NCBI GenBank assembly: GCA_023245475.1
Contig: JAHFKF010000059.1
Coordinates: forward strand, 1 to 8,186
Source: Candidatus Levyibacteriota bacterium
GTDB lineage: Bacteria; Patescibacteriota; Microgenomatia; Levybacterales; UBA12049
DNA: 8,186 nucleotides
Direction of reading: 5' to 3'
The notes below the pieces were generated by a model. It worked only from the letters and a program-made list of their open reading frames with translations. It ran no database searches and was not told where the DNA came from. A program made the position numbers and the translations under genes. Positions 6,517 to 8,186 of this stretch are shown one piece after another; position 1 is the first letter of the stretch; each line of letters begins with the position of its first letter.

Positions 6517-6643
6517 TACTTAGAGAAGAAATGTCGGTTTATGATGCAATCAAACGTTCGATCCTTTTTTGCCCAATTGTAGGAGAAAAACACGTCTTCA
6601 TAACACTGCCGTTCTTCGTTTCTTAGAGTTCTTAGAGGAAATC
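6517..6643 (+). other. 5' leader of the rRNA unit, no 16S gene
   Basis: This stretch of about 127 bases runs from the predicted transcription start to the tRNA. It has no coding frame of note and no 16S rRNA sequence. Near its end are two adjacent copies of TTCTTAGAG (6620-6637), preceded by the related GTTCTTCGT (6611-6619). The segment GTTCTTAGA (6628-6636) differs at one base from the GTTCTTTGA core of Gram-positive-type boxA elements, so a second antitermination site is possible but weak. Confidence 0.5.
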
Positions 6644-6716
6644 GGGCTCGTAGCTTAGCTGGTAGAGCGCGTCATTTGCAATGATGAGGTCGAGAGTTCG
6701 AATCTCTTCGAGTCCA
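6644..6716 (+). tRNA. tRNA-Ala (anticodon TGC)
   Basis: The 73 bases fold into a complete cloverleaf. The acceptor stem GGGCTCG pairs with CGAGTCC, D stem GCTT with GAGC, anticodon stem CGTCA with TGATG around the loop TTTGCAA, and T stem GAGAG with CTCTT around TTCGAAT. The third acceptor pair is G3-U70, the identity element for alanyl-tRNA synthetase, which agrees with the TGC anticodon. The discriminator base is A and CCA is not encoded (CTA follows), so CCA must be added enzymatically. tRNA-Ala(TGC) normally sits in the 16S-23S spacer. Here it precedes the 23S without any 16S upstream. Confidence 0.96.
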
Positions 6717-6742
6717 CTAAGATAAGGTTCAATCTTTGGGGC

Positions 6743-6766
6743 AAACCCTCTAGTAAGAGAGGGTTT
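6743..6766 (+). other. Spacer hairpin just after tRNA-Ala
   Basis: AAACCCTCT (6743-6751) and AGAGGGTTT (6758-6766) form a perfect 9-pair stem with a 6-base loop. AAGGT (6724-6728) and ACCTT (6767-6771) can extend it across an internal loop. No T-run follows, so it is not a terminator. It is more likely a processing structure that separates the tRNA from the 23S precursor. Confidence 0.55.
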
Positions 6767-6792
6767 ACCTTAGAGAATTGAGCAATGAGATG

Positions 6793-6803
6793 GCTCTTTA
6801 ACA
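6793..6803 (+). promoter_or_regulatory. boxA antitermination site
   Basis: GCTCTTTAACA matches the boxA core of E. coli rRNA operons (TGCTCTTTAACA as I recall it), lacking only the leading T, which is G here. In known operons boxA RNA binds NusB with ribosomal protein S10 (NusE) to protect rRNA transcription from Rho. It sits about 90 bases before the 23S, as the spacer boxA does in linked operons. Confidence 0.75.
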
Positions 6804-6815
6804 AGTGAAGAGAAT

Positions 6816-6850
6816 ATCCCGCGTTATGCCTGACCGGCGTAATACGGGAT
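6816..6850 (+). other. Long spacer hairpin before 23S rRNA
   Basis: Bases 6816-6830 pair with 6836-6850 around the loop TGACC. The stem has 15 positions with one C-A mismatch and two G-U pairs. The arms start with ATCCCG and end with CGGGAT. It lies between boxA and the 23S and is a plausible RNase III-type processing element. No T-run follows it. Confidence 0.6.
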
Positions 6851-6865
6851 AAAATACGTCTTTAT

Positions 6866-6883
6866 CCACGTTTTAAAACGTGG
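6866..6883 (+). other. Perfect 18-base palindrome next to the 23S 5' end
   Basis: CCACGTTTT is followed directly by its reverse complement AAAACGTGG. It can form a hairpin in RNA or a two-fold symmetric protein site in DNA. It is followed by A residues, not T residues, so it is not a rightward terminator. It ends about 9 bases before the estimated 23S start. Confidence 0.6.
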
Positions 6884-6891
6884 AAAAAATA

Positions 6892-8186
<1,295 letters not shown>

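Noticed and set aside
6866..6890. Intrinsic terminator at the spacer palindrome
   Set aside because: On the plus strand the hairpin is followed by A residues, and on the minus strand no T-run follows it (ATAAAG follows). It also lies inside the rRNA transcript.

Overview
The window is a bacterial chromosomal segment. Transcription is mostly rightward, apart from one long leftward gene in the middle. TGA is used as a stop codon (ribE, ribH and the ParB-like gene), so the genetic code is the standard bacterial one. The lineage is not certain. Three things would fit a Patescibacteria/CPR-type organism: a 23S rRNA with no 16S rRNA beside it, near absence of Shine-Dalgarno sites in front of the housekeeping genes, and the style of the 23S sequence. 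Other groups with unlinked rRNA genes are also possible, so this is an inference.

Region 1 (1-1668) is an AT-rich accessory cluster of three co-directional genes. It holds a 5'-truncated TIGR04255-like protein, an unrecognised 109-residue protein with a strong ribosome binding site, and a 182-residue protein with a conserved 'THSCDF' motif. None has a known function. Lines sampled here are about 28-38% GC, against about 40-47% further right, so the cluster may have been acquired.

Region 2 (1678-3754) is a tight operon ribE-ribH-trpS: riboflavin synthase, lumazine synthase and tryptophanyl-tRNA synthetase. Each junction is a 4-base ATGA overlap. A perfect TATAAT lies only 9 bases before the ribE ATG, so the message is probably leaderless. 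That leaves no room for an FMN riboswitch. The early riboflavin genes (ribBA, ribD) are not in the window.

Region 3 (3763-6444, minus strand) encodes an 893-residue protein. It has two tandem diverged copies of a ParB-like module, then a long coiled coil, an acidic linker and an unrecognised C-terminal domain. It converges on trpS with an 8-base gap.

Region 4 (6445-8186) is an rRNA transcription unit without a 16S gene. It runs from a strong extended -10 promoter through a leader of about 127 bases, tRNA-Ala(TGC), and a spacer with a near-perfect boxA antitermination site and several hairpins. The 5' part of the 23S rRNA follows and runs off the end of the window. The rRNA promoter and the promoter of the ParB-like gene are divergent and share their -35 bases.
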